Positions 1 to 4,692 of a DNA stretch of 13,606 nucleotides are shown in pieces. The notes beneath the pieces were generated by a model, which saw nothing but the letters and a program-made list of their open reading frames with translations, was not told the DNA's origin and made no database searches. The position numbers were made by a program, and so were the translations under genes. The stretch comes from Candidatus Peregrinibacteria bacterium CG_4_10_14_0_2_um_filter_43_11. GTDB lineage: Bacteria; Patescibacteriota; Gracilibacteria; UM-FILTER-43-11. Every line of letters starts with the position of its first letter. Position 1 is the stretch's first letter. The stretch covers positions 1-13,606 of the forward strand of contig PFOK01000031.1 in the NCBI GenBank assembly GCA_002792495.1, given 5' to 3'.

Positions 1-46
1 CCACTTAAAAACAATTGTTTCTGAAAAGTTAAGTAAAATTTGTTAA

Positions 47-107
47 GACAGGATGAGAAGTTTACCCCGATGAATATCGGGGAGTCCTGTCACCCCGACC
101 ATTTTTT
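47..107 (+). promoter_or_regulatory. Candidate attenuator: nested stem with a competing terminator hairpin
   Basis: Two mutually exclusive folds can be drawn. Fold 1: GACAGGA (47-53) pairs with TCCTGTC (85-91) and encloses the hairpin CCCCGAT (65-71)/ATCGGGG (76-82). Fold 2: TCGGGG (77-82) pairs with CCCCGA (93-98) and is followed after 3 nt by an A and six T (102-107), like an intrinsic terminator. The shared segment 77-82 makes the folds compete. It lies just ahead of tRNA-Tyr, and its upstream context is outside the window. I recognise no known riboswitch or ribozyme core. It may simply be the 3' terminator of an upstream gene. Pairings are seen; the regulatory role is inferred. Confidence 0.35.
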
Positions 108-123
108 ATGCCGAAGTGAATGT

Positions 124-209
124 GGGTAGGTACCGAAGTGGTCAAACGGGACTGGCTGTAAACCAGTTGTCTTACGACTTCGGGGGTTCGAATCCCTCCC
201 TGCCCACCA
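124..209 (+). tRNA. tRNA-Tyr (anticodon GUA)
   Basis: The acceptor stem GGGTAGG (124-130) pairs with CCTGCCC (199-205) with one T-G pair. It is followed by discriminator A206 and an encoded CCA (207-209). The anticodon stem ACTGG/CCAGT encloses loop CTGTAAA with anticodon GTA at 158-160. A long variable arm is present, as expected for bacterial tRNA-Tyr (class II). The T arm, GGGGG/CCCTC around TTCGAAT, is intact. It is separated by 5 nt from the following tRNA-Thr, so the two are probably co-transcribed. Confidence 0.95.
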
Positions 210-214
210 CCCTT

Positions 215-290
215 GCCACCTTAGCTCAGCTGGTAGAGCGGCCGCCTTGTAAGCGGTAGGTCGCCGGTTCGATTCCGGCAGGTGGCTCCA
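215..290 (+). tRNA. tRNA-Thr (anticodon UGU)
   Basis: Acceptor GCCACCT (215-221) pairs with AGGTGGC (280-286); the discriminator is T287 and CCA (288-290) is encoded. The anticodon stem 241-245/253-257 encloses CTTGTAA with anticodon TGT at 248-250, which reads ACA. The T arm is CCGG.../...CCGG with TTCGATT. Outside the anticodon arm it is nearly identical to the tRNA-Thr at 1921-1996, and both are followed by the same trailer sequence. Confidence 0.95.
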
Positions 291-408
291 TCCCAAAACG
301 TGTTCCAACTTACAAAACCTCCTACATTTTATTGCGGATGTTTTTTCTGTTTATACACGTTTTGGGGCCATTCCCCACAAAATACGCTTCGCTTCCCATT
401 TTGTGGGG
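291..408 (+). repeat. tRNA-linked trailer repeat, copy 1
   Basis: Starts directly after the CCA of tRNA-Thr(UGU). Positions 291-366 are identical to 1997-2072 behind the second tRNA-Thr. The 75-nt core is bounded by a perfect 12-bp inverted repeat, CCCAAAACGTGT (292-303) and ACACGTTTTGGG (355-366), and contains a smaller hairpin (314-344). A second hairpin follows, CCCCACAAAAT (373-383)/ATTTTGTGGGG (398-408), whose sequence is again shared with copy 2 (377-408 of this copy matches). Flanks show no convincing target-site duplication, so I read it as a duplicated tRNA transcription-end module rather than a proven mobile element. Confidence 0.85.
314..346 (+). terminator. Intrinsic terminator inside trailer copy 1
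   Basis: Stem AAAACCTCC (314-322) pairs with GGATGTTTT (336-344) with one C·T mismatch (319/339). The stem runs into six T (341-346). It probably ends the tRNA-Tyr/tRNA-Thr transcript. The larger 12-bp arms at 292-303 and 355-366 could enclose it in a longer fold. Confidence 0.55.
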
Positions 409-410
409 AT

Positions 411-606
411 CCCTTTTGGTGGTGCTCCTATTTTCAAAAACACCTGCGTTTAGTGGAGTTCGATGAACCCATCATTCAAAGGAATAGTCTCCCTGAACAG
501 ATATTTTCCTGTCCTTGAATAACCTGAATAGGCCATAACCTCTGAAAAAGCTGATCTAAAACTCTGAAATTCAATTTGTTTTTGTCAATTAATTTTTTTA
601 TTTTTA
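411..606. other. Non-coding stretch between trailer copy 1 and the pilin promoter
   Basis: I find no convincing gene here. A short segment at about 435-460 (CACCTGCGTTTAGTGGAGTT) resembles the loop and 3' arm of the tRNA trailer hairpin and may be a decayed copy. The last part (about 570-606) is very AT-rich and leads into the promoter of the downstream pilin-like gene. Confidence 0.4.
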
Positions 607-635
607 TTGACGGGGAAAGGGCTATTTGTTATACT
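607..635 (+). promoter_or_regulatory. Sigma70-type promoter for the pilin-like gene
   Basis: TTGACG (607-612) and TATACT (630-635) are separated by 17 nt, five of six consensus matches in each box. A start near 642 leaves a leader of about 28 nt that is A-rich and lacks a Shine-Dalgarno sequence. Confidence 0.75.
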
Positions 636-669
636 TATAGTAAGAAATTAATCATTAACAAAATAAAAA

Positions 670-1041
670 ATGAAAAAGATCGCTCAAAAAATAGCTGCTC
701 AGACTGGTGCCGCTTTAGGTGCTACCACTCTTTTTGTCAGTACGGCCTTTGCTCAAAGTGCTTCTTTCTTTGACAATCCTCAAACTGGTGCCGCCCCCAA
801 TGTAGCCGCACAAGGCACGTTGGGTCAGAATATCACCAATCTCATCAACTTTTTTTTGGGACTTCTGGGTTTGATTGCCGTGGCCATGTTGATTTACGCA
901 GGAGTTTTGATGGTAACTGCCGGAGGAAATGAAGATCAGACAGGAAAAGCAAAAAAGATCATCACTTATGCTGTGATTGGTATCGTGATCATCTTGCTTT
1001 CTTACACCATCGTTACTTTCATCACCAGCGCACTTGGATAA
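670..1041 (+). CDS. VirB2/TrbC-like pilin family membrane protein
   Basis: A 123-aa protein. Residues 1-28 form a Sec signal peptide (basic start, hydrophobic stretch, AFA before Q29). A short polar linker follows, then two transmembrane helices at about 55-80 (ending in YAGVLMVTAGGNED) and about 94-120. The two helices joined by a short charged loop with GKAKK are typical of VirB2/TrbC-like pilins, including the Mbov_0395-type conjugal-transfer pilin-like proteins found in small-genome bacteria. It may form a pilus or secretion-channel subunit in the envelope, but no VirB4, VirB6 or other type IV secretion genes are in the window. It has its own strong promoter and a downstream terminator, so it is monocistronic. 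The ATG at 670 is chosen because it gives a complete signal peptide. The family call is firm; a role in DNA transfer is inference only. Confidence 0.8.
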   Translation: MKKIAQKIAAQTGAALGATTLFVSTAFAQSASFFDNPQTGAAPNVAAQGTLGQNITNLINFFLGLLGLIAVAMLIYAGVLMVTAGGNEDQTGKAKKIITYAVIGIVIILLSYTIVTFITSALG

Positions 1042-1067
1042 GCGCGGTATTCTCTATTCAAAAAATT

Positions 1068-1094
1068 AAACCCCGATACACATCGGGGTTTTTT
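1068..1094. terminator. Bidirectional intrinsic terminator
   Basis: Stem CCCCGAT (1071-1077)/ATCGGGG (1082-1088) with loop ACAC is followed by six T (1089-1094). AAA on the left extends the pairing with TTT, and the left side is A-rich (1061-1070), so it can also work on the minus strand. It lies between the convergent pilin and PRC-barrel genes and serves both. Confidence 0.9.
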
Positions 1095-1106
1095 GTTTGC
1101 CGAAAA

Positions 1107-1643
1107 TTACCCGGCACAATCCGCTTTTTTCAAAAGTGCCTCCGCTATTTTTTCCCTCACCTGTTTTTTATCTTTCACAAGAATGTACTCGGGGAAAATC
1201 TCTATTATGGTTTCATAATTTAAAATCCTCTTCTGATAGCTCCATAATCCCAATAAACGCTTTTGAACGTATAGGTTTCGCAAATAATAATACTGAACAT
1301 CAAAATCGATATCAACCACGTGCCCAAGACTCACTCCGGATTCCGTACGGACTTCATTGCCAATAACTTCCCTTTTTTGCGAAAGGATATTACTGATTTT
1401 AATCACATCAACCGGATCCACTAAAACATCTTCATTTTTTACATAGATATTTTTTTTCCATTCCACAATATCCTGTGTTTGAATAATGGCGTAAGATAGA
1501 AAATGTCGTGTTGGTTTTACCCAAAACGCTTCGATTTTTCCGGTATCAGGATCGACGATCATGTCTTTCATAAAAGCGACAGGATATCCATCCTCAAAAC
1601 GTAAAATGGCCGTTCCAATGTTGTTTTGATAAAGTTTGATCAT
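1107..1643 (-). CDS. PRC-barrel domain protein
   Basis: A 178-aa protein without a signal peptide or membrane segment. Two similar beta-rich halves can be seen, each with a G-x-x-V start and a D-I-D or D-M-I-V-D turn: about residues 19-45 (GYPVAFMKDMIVDPDTGKIE) and about 95-128 (GNEVRTESGVSLGHVVDIDF). These match the PRC-barrel fold found in RimM, photosynthetic reaction-centre H subunit and many small stress or RNA-related proteins. The C-terminal part is charged and helical (KKQVREKIAEALLKK). The exact function is unknown; PRC-barrels commonly mediate protein or RNA contacts. It is convergent with the pilin gene and shares its terminator. The ATG at 1641-1643 has no Shine-Dalgarno. The domain call is reasonably sure, the role is not. 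Confidence 0.75.
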   Translation of the reverse strand: MIKLYQNNIGTAILRFEDGYPVAFMKDMIVDPDTGKIEAFWVKPTRHFLSYAIIQTQDIVEWKKNIYVKNEDVLVDPVDVIKISNILSQKREVIGNEVRTESGVSLGHVVDIDFDVQYYYLRNLYVQKRLLGLWSYQKRILNYETIIEIFPEYILVKDKKQVREKIAEALLKKADCAG

Positions 1644-1839
1644 GGCTCAATCATACGAAATCTTTGACTAATTCGCAAAATTTTAATTTTAATACTCGCG
1701 ATTTTATCAAAATGATACGGAAAATCATTTGGTACTATCCGTGATTTTAGCTAAAATGACTACGGTTTTTTGCTCCAATCGTGTTTCTCACATCTACTTC
1801 AGAAGGGAAATTCTCAAACAAATTTTTCATATCTTTATC

Positions 1840-1886
1840 GCCACCTTAGCTCAGCCCCAAAGGAAAGCCTTCGGCTTTGACTGAGC
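1840..1886 (+). pseudogene. Truncated tRNA-Thr 5' remnant with hairpin
   Basis: Positions 1840-1854 (GCCACCTTAGCTCAG) are identical to the first 15 nt of both tRNA-Thr genes. After that the sequence departs completely: no anticodon arm or T arm follows. The remnant's GCTCAG (1849-1854) pairs instead with CTGAGC (1881-1886) and encloses a hairpin AAAGCC (1864-1869)/GGCTTT (1873-1878). It lies 66 nt upstream of the intact tRNA-Thr(CGU). It is most simply a broken third tRNA copy, but it could be a folded leader element. Confidence 0.5.
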
Positions 1887-1920
1887 AATACTTAAGACGA
1901 AGAAGGACAATGACGGATAT

Positions 1921-1996
1921 GCCACCTTAGCTCAGTTGGTAGAGCAACGCACTCGTAACGCGTAGGTCGCCGGTTCAATTCCGGCAGGTGGCTCCA
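1921..1996 (+). tRNA. tRNA-Thr (anticodon CGU)
   Basis: Acceptor GCCACCT (1921-1927) pairs with AGGTGGC (1986-1992); the discriminator is T1993 and CCA (1994-1996) is encoded. The anticodon loop CTCGTAA (1952-1958) holds CGT at 1954-1956, which reads ACG. The anticodon stem 1947-1951/1959-1963 has one A·C mismatch next to the loop. Differences from tRNA-Thr(UGU) are confined to the anticodon arm plus one D-loop and one T-loop base. Confidence 0.93.
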
Positions 1997-2128
1997 TCCC
2001 AAAACGTGTTCCAACTTACAAAACCTCCTACATTTTATTGCGGATGTTTTTTCTGTTTATACACGTTTTGGGAGCCCTTTCCCACAAAATACGCTTCGCT
2101 TCCCATTTTGTGGGGGCCCCTTTTTTTT
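1997..2128 (+). repeat. tRNA-linked trailer repeat, copy 2
   Basis: Positions 1997-2072 are identical to 291-366. The 12-bp inverted repeat lies at 1998-2009 and 2061-2072, and the inner hairpin with its T run at 2020-2052. A second hairpin, CCCACAAAAT (2081-2090)/ATTTTGTGGG (2105-2114), is followed by eight T (2121-2128), so this copy has a more terminator-like end than copy 1. Directly after the T run, GCCACCTT (2129-2136) matches the first eight bases of tRNA-Thr, which may be chance or a trace of a further unit. Confidence 0.85.
2020..2052 (+). terminator. Intrinsic terminator inside trailer copy 2
   Basis: Same sequence as 314-346: a nine-position stem with one mismatch running into six T. 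The second hairpin at 2081-2114 with T8 may act as a back-up terminator before rpmB. Confidence 0.55.
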
Positions 2129-2148
2129 GCCACCTTGAGTCTTTTAAT

Positions 2149-2177
2149 TTGACAATTGAAGTGTGAGATGATAGCCT
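2149..2177 (+). promoter_or_regulatory. Probable rpmB promoter
   Basis: A perfect TTGACA (2149-2154) is followed after 17 nt by a weak TAGCCT (2172-2177) preceded by TG at 2169-2170, which fits an extended -10 promoter. The predicted start leaves about 25 nt to the rpmB ATG, with no Shine-Dalgarno. Confidence 0.55.
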
Positions 2178-2209
2178 TTCCGGGTGTTTTAATTCTGAAC
2201 TAAAAGACA

Positions 2210-2428
2210 ATGGCTAAAGTTTGTGAAATCACTGGTAAAAAACCTTCTACAGGGCACAATGTAAGTCATTCTGTCCGTCGTACAAAACGTCGTTTTTTGC
2301 CCAATCTTCAGAAGAAGAAAATTTGGGATCCTGTTACGGGAACTTTTAAGAAAATGAAAGTGGCGACCAGCGCATTGCGTTTGCTGACCAAATCCAAAAG
2401 AGTGAAGACAAAAAAAGTAAAAGCTTAA
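2210..2428 (+). CDS. rpmB: 50S ribosomal protein bL28
   Basis: A 72-aa basic protein of the large ribosomal subunit. It begins MAKVCEITGKKPSTGHNVSH and continues with RRTKRRFLPNLQKKK, which matches the bL28 signature, and the C-terminal half (VATSALRLLTKS) also fits. Only Cys5 is present, so this is the zinc-free type as in E. coli. Length is close to the family's usual 60-80 residues. It stands alone between tRNA genes, with its own promoter upstream and a hairpin terminator downstream, so it is not in the common rpmB-rpmG arrangement here. Confidence 0.95.
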   Translation: MAKVCEITGKKPSTGHNVSHSVRRTKRRFLPNLQKKKIWDPVTGTFKKMKVATSALRLLTKSKRVKTKKVKA

Positions 2429-2451
2429 AAGATCGTCAGAAAATGTTTTTG

Positions 2452-2484
2452 AAAATGGGCTTTTAGTGGCAGAGAGCCATTTTT
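2452..2484 (+). terminator. Intrinsic terminator after rpmB
   Basis: AAAATGGGCT (2452-2461) pairs with AGCCATTTT (2475-2483) with one bulged G. The 3' arm is itself the T run (2480-2484). It separates rpmB from tRNA-Ser. Confidence 0.6.
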
Positions 2485-2512
2485 AGAGATTTAAAGTTTT
2501 GAATCACAATGC

Positions 2513-2602
2513 GGAGAGATGGCTGAGTGGCCGAAGGCGCTCGCTTGGAGTGCGAGTATGGGGGTAACCCCATCCAGGGTTCGAATCCCTGTCTCTCCGC
2601 CA
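2513..2602 (+). tRNA. tRNA-Ser (anticodon GGA)
   Basis: Acceptor GGAGAGA (2513-2519) pairs with TCTCTCC (2592-2598); the discriminator is G2599 and CCA (2600-2602) is encoded. Anticodon stem CTCGC/GCGAG encloses TTGGAGT with GGA at 2547-2549, which reads UCC and UCU. The long variable arm (a GGGG/CCCC hairpin around 2560-2572) is the class II hallmark expected for tRNA-Ser. Confidence 0.95.
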
Positions 2603-2615
2603 CCCCAACGCGGGC

Positions 2616-2657
2616 TTCAACTTACAAAACCCCCTGCGTTTTACTGCGGAGGTTTTG
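2616..2657 (+). terminator. Trailer hairpin, copy 3, after tRNA-Ser
   Basis: TTCAACTTACAAAACC is shared with trailer copies 1 and 2. The stem CAAAACCCCC (2625-2634) pairs with GGAGGTTTTG (2648-2657) with a single C·A mismatch (2632/2650). The mismatch is at a different stem position from that in copies 1 and 2, so a perfect ancestral hairpin AAAACCTCC/GGAGGTTTT is implied. The outer 12-bp arms are missing here. It probably terminates the tRNA-Ser transcript. Confidence 0.65.
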
Positions 2658-2744
2658 ATACATCCATCTACCCATTTTTGTTTTGTGTTTCCGCTTTTTT
2701 TTACTTTGTACTATGATTGCTGTCGGTAACTGTAATTTTTTCTT

Positions 2745-3317
2745 ATGCACGCGCTTCTTTCACATGATTTTCATTCGTTGTCACCCCTTGTTTATGTTTT
2801 GATTTTTTTCGGGCTGATACTTGAGGGGGAAGCGGTTCTTTTTACTACTTTTTATCTCGTGGAACAACACAATTTAATTTTATTAAAAATACTTCCCGTT
2901 ATCATTGCAGGGGTTTTAATAGGAGATACTCTGTGGTTTTTTGGCAGTCGTTTTTTGTCAAAACTTTTTATTTTTAAAATAATTTTTGACAAGACTCCAA
3001 AAAAACTGGATCAACTCATAAAGAAAAAATGGATGCTCGCGATCATTATGAGTAAATTCATGTATGGCTTTCATCGACCCACCCTGTTTCGTCTTCATGC
3101 TTTCGGCTTGAGATACCGTGATTTTTTACGCGCAGATGTTCTCGCGGCGTTCTTATGGATTTTGGTTATAGGTTCTCTTGGCTACTTTTTTTCCAGCTCA
3201 TTTCTTTTATTAAAAGGGTACATTCGGTTTTCCGAAATCGGTTTGGTTGCCGCACTCCTTTTTATTTTTTTTCTGTTTAAATTCATGTCAAAGTTTATTA
3301 TCAAAAAATGTATTTAA
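2745..3317 (+). CDS. DedA/VTT-family membrane protein
   Basis: A 190-aa integral membrane protein of the DedA (SNARE-associated/VTT) family; members are lipid scramblase- or transporter-like proteins of the inner membrane. Visible features in order: hydrophobic segment about 14-40 carrying the conserved acidic E-G-E; segment about 47-68 ending in a glycine-rich GVLIGDTLWFFGSR, the DedA G-x-x-x-G-D pattern; a basic loop; SKFMYGFHRP at about 103-112, equivalent to the family's R-F/Y-x-P-G re-entrant motif; then two long hydrophobic helices at about 130-152 and 163-185. The canonical Arg and Gly of the second motif are not clear, so this is a divergent member. ATG 2745 is preceded by a T-rich leader without Shine-Dalgarno. 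It ends 7 nt before smpB, so the two are likely one transcript. Confidence 0.75.
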   Translation: MHALLSHDFHSLSPLVYVLIFFGLILEGEAVLFTTFYLVEQHNLILLKILPVIIAGVLIGDTLWFFGSRFLSKLFIFKIIFDKTPKKLDQLIKKKWMLAIIMSKFMYGFHRPTLFRLHAFGLRYRDFLRADVLAAFLWILVIGSLGYFFSSSFLLLKGYIRFSEIGLVAALLFIFFLFKFMSKFIIKKCI

Positions 3318-3324
3318 AAAATTG

Positions 3325-3768
3325 ATGAAAATTATTCACAAGAACAAGAAGGCTTACTTTGACTATGAAATTCTTGAAGAATTGACGGCCGGGATTGTAT
3401 TGACCGGATCCGAGGTCAAGTCTGTTCGTTCAGGGGATTTGAGTCTCAAAGGTTCTTATGTGAGCATGCAGGGGAAAGATGTTTTTTTGAAAAGCGTCAA
3501 TATCTCCCGTTATGCGTATGATCAATCCAAAGATTACGACCCCCTTCGTGTGCGTAAGTTGCTCCTTAAACAAAAGGAGATTGAAAAAATTGCTTCCAAG
3601 CTGAATACACAAGGTGTTACCCTTGTCCCTCTTGCCATTGGTTCGAAGGGGGCTTACATTAAGGTGTTGATTGCGATTGTACGAGGGAGAAAGCAACACG
3701 ACAAAAGACAGGTACTCAAAGAAAGAACGATGAAACGCGAGGCGGATCGTGCCATACGTCGGTACTGA
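3325..3768 (+). CDS. smpB: SsrA-binding protein SmpB
   Basis: A 147-aa protein that binds tmRNA and delivers it to stalled ribosomes for trans-translation. The N-terminus (KIIHKNKKAYFDYEILE), the core GSEVKSVRSGDLSLKGSYV, the KLLLKQKEIEKI helix and the GVTLVPLAIGSKGAYIKV strand are all SmpB hallmarks. The basic C-terminal tail (GRKQHDKRQVLKER...) is complete. The frame is open upstream to 3247, but the family start fits ATG 3325. It follows the DedA-like gene by 7 nt. Its TGA stop (3766-3768) directly abuts the TAA of the convergent regulator gene, and that TGA supports use of the standard genetic code. I saw no ssrA gene in the window. Confidence 0.95.
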   Translation: MKIIHKNKKAYFDYEILEELTAGIVLTGSEVKSVRSGDLSLKGSYVSMQGKDVFLKSVNISRYAYDQSKDYDPLRVRKLLLKQKEIEKIASKLNTQGVTLVPLAIGSKGAYIKVLIAIVRGRKQHDKRQVLKERTMKREADRAIRRY

Positions 3769-4509
3769 TTATTGACTCGAGAATTCCCATGCCATTTCGA
3801 AAATAGAACGCTGTGTTTCTGTTAGTGCTTTGCTTTCGATGATCACCCCAAAAACATCGTCTCCAAAAGAAGCCATTGCGATTTTGTCATCATAAATGTT
3901 GATTTCGTCTCGGAATTTTAATTTTTTTGAATTGATCAGGCGGGTTTCCCGATATGATTTTTTATCTCCATTCTGTACCTGGCGACCATATTCATCATCG
4001 GCTGCGATCCCTCTTAATTTTATTTTTTTGGCGATACGTTTCGCGACATATTCTGCATCATAGTCGATCCAGTGATCGCGAATTTCACGTGAGTTGGCAT
4101 AGCTCAAAATTTCCGTTTTTGCGCTGAGTGTGTCGGCATACAGTATTTTCACTCCTGCAATGCCTTCAAAAAAACGAACGAATGTGTGTTTTTCGTTCTG
4201 ACTCATGAGTCTGTTTAACTCAGGGACTGTTTTTTCGAAATCCTGGATTCGGCTTTTTTGACGCGATAGGAGAGAAGCAGGGTCCGTGGGCATATAAACA
4301 TACCCCGAATTCTTCTTTAAATGGCTCACGTATCCTTTTTGTTTCATCCCTTCAATGATGTAATAAATGGAAGCCCTATTCACTTTTGAGCGCTTGGAAA
4401 TCTCTAAAATACTGCCTTCTCCAAGTTCCAGTAAGGCCAGATAGATCTGGATTTCCTTTGGATCAAATCCTATATTTATTAGGACAGAATATTTTGTGTC
4501 TTTCAACAT
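3769..4509 (-). CDS. TrmB-like transcriptional regulator
   Basis: A 246-aa protein. The N-terminal winged helix-turn-helix (about residues 10-75) reads GFDPKEIQIYLALLELGEGS, then EISKRSKVNRASIYYIIEGMKQKGYVS, a good match to the TrmB family (helix-turn-helix with N/R-x-x-x-x-Y recognition helix). A short coiled helix (about 80-105) follows, then a C-terminal domain with VRFFEGIAGVKILYADTL and IYDDKIAMASFGDDVFGVIIES, as in the phospholipase-D-like effector region of TrmB proteins. The larger sugar-binding extension of archaeal TrmB is absent. It diverges from glnA, and an inverted repeat covers its own promoter, so autoregulation is likely and control of glnA possible. Effector unknown. Confidence 0.8.
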   Translation of the reverse strand: MLKDTKYSVLINIGFDPKEIQIYLALLELGEGSILEISKRSKVNRASIYYIIEGMKQKGYVSHLKKNSGYVYMPTDPASLLSRQKSRIQDFEKTVPELNRLMSQNEKHTFVRFFEGIAGVKILYADTLSAKTEILSYANSREIRDHWIDYDAEYVAKRIAKKIKLRGIAADDEYGRQVQNGDKKSYRETRLINSKKLKFRDEINIYDDKIAMASFGDDVFGVIIESKALTETQRSIFEMAWEFSSQ

Positions 4510-4535
4510 AAAATGTTGTAAAATTTTTCAACATT
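4504..4535. promoter_or_regulatory. Putative TrmB-family operator
   Basis: AATGTTG (4512-4518) and CAACATT (4529-4535) flank an AAAATTTT centre, which gives a 24-bp palindrome broken by one T·T pair. A third half-site CAACAT (4504-4509) overlaps the regulator's start codon and forms a second inverted repeat with 4513-4518. The site lies just downstream of the regulator's -10 box and covers its expected transcription start. Symmetry and position are seen; binding by the adjacent regulator is inferred. Confidence 0.65.
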
Positions 4536-4564
4536 ATTCTAATTTACATTTTATTTTTTCGCAA
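4536..4564 (-). promoter_or_regulatory. Promoter of the TrmB-like regulator
   Basis: Read on the minus strand: TTGCGA (4564-4559), 17-nt spacer, TAGAAT (4541-4536). The expected start at about 4529 falls inside the palindrome, leaving a leader of only about 20 nt. Confidence 0.6.
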
Positions 4565-4596
4565 TTTGAATTTAAAAAGAGGGGGTGTTTAAAATT

Positions 4597-4626
4597 TTGA
4601 CACGATTTTTTCATGCTTTTTTAAAA
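4597..4626 (+). promoter_or_regulatory. Probable glnA promoter
   Basis: A perfect TTGACA (4597-4602) is followed by a weak -10 region, TTTAAA (4620-4625, 17-nt spacer) or TTAAAA (4621-4626, 18-nt spacer). The weak -10 suggests possible dependence on an activator. It lies about 60 nt from the palindrome at 4512-4535. Confidence 0.5.
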
Positions 4627-4642
4627 GACTTGCGCTCTTATT

Positions 4643-4660
4643 GAAGGAGGCGTTAGGTTG
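4643..4660 (+). promoter_or_regulatory. Isolated strong Shine-Dalgarno ahead of a TTG codon
   Basis: GAAGGAGG (4643-4650) is the only strong Shine-Dalgarno I see in the window. It is 42 nt from the glnA ATG, too far to serve it, but 7 nt from TTG 4658. That codon opens a 63-codon frame ending at 4849, which overlaps the glnA start out of frame. It could be a leader ORF or a chance match. The encoded peptide looks like a shadow of glnA. Confidence 0.35.
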
Positions 4661-4692
4661 AATTTAAAGAGTTTATTTTTTAAATTTTTCCT

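Noticed and set aside
291..366. A MITE with 12-bp terminal inverted repeats
   Set aside because: Both copies sit at exactly the same place after a tRNA CCA and no consistent target-site duplication flanks them, so duplication with the tRNA explains them better.
215..1996. Attachment-site duplication from an integrated element at tRNA-Thr
   Set aside because: Both tRNAs are complete, have different anticodons, and no integrase or other mobility gene lies between them.
3247..3324. N-terminal extension of SmpB from the upstream ATG
   Set aside because: The extra residues are translated out of frame from the end of the DedA-like gene and do not match SmpB, whose normal N-terminus begins at 3325.
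3766..3768. UGA recoded to glycine, as in Gracilibacteria/Absconditabacteria
   Set aside because: TGA ends smpB after its normal C-terminus and also ends the YtxH-domain gene, while no long gene contains an in-frame TGA.
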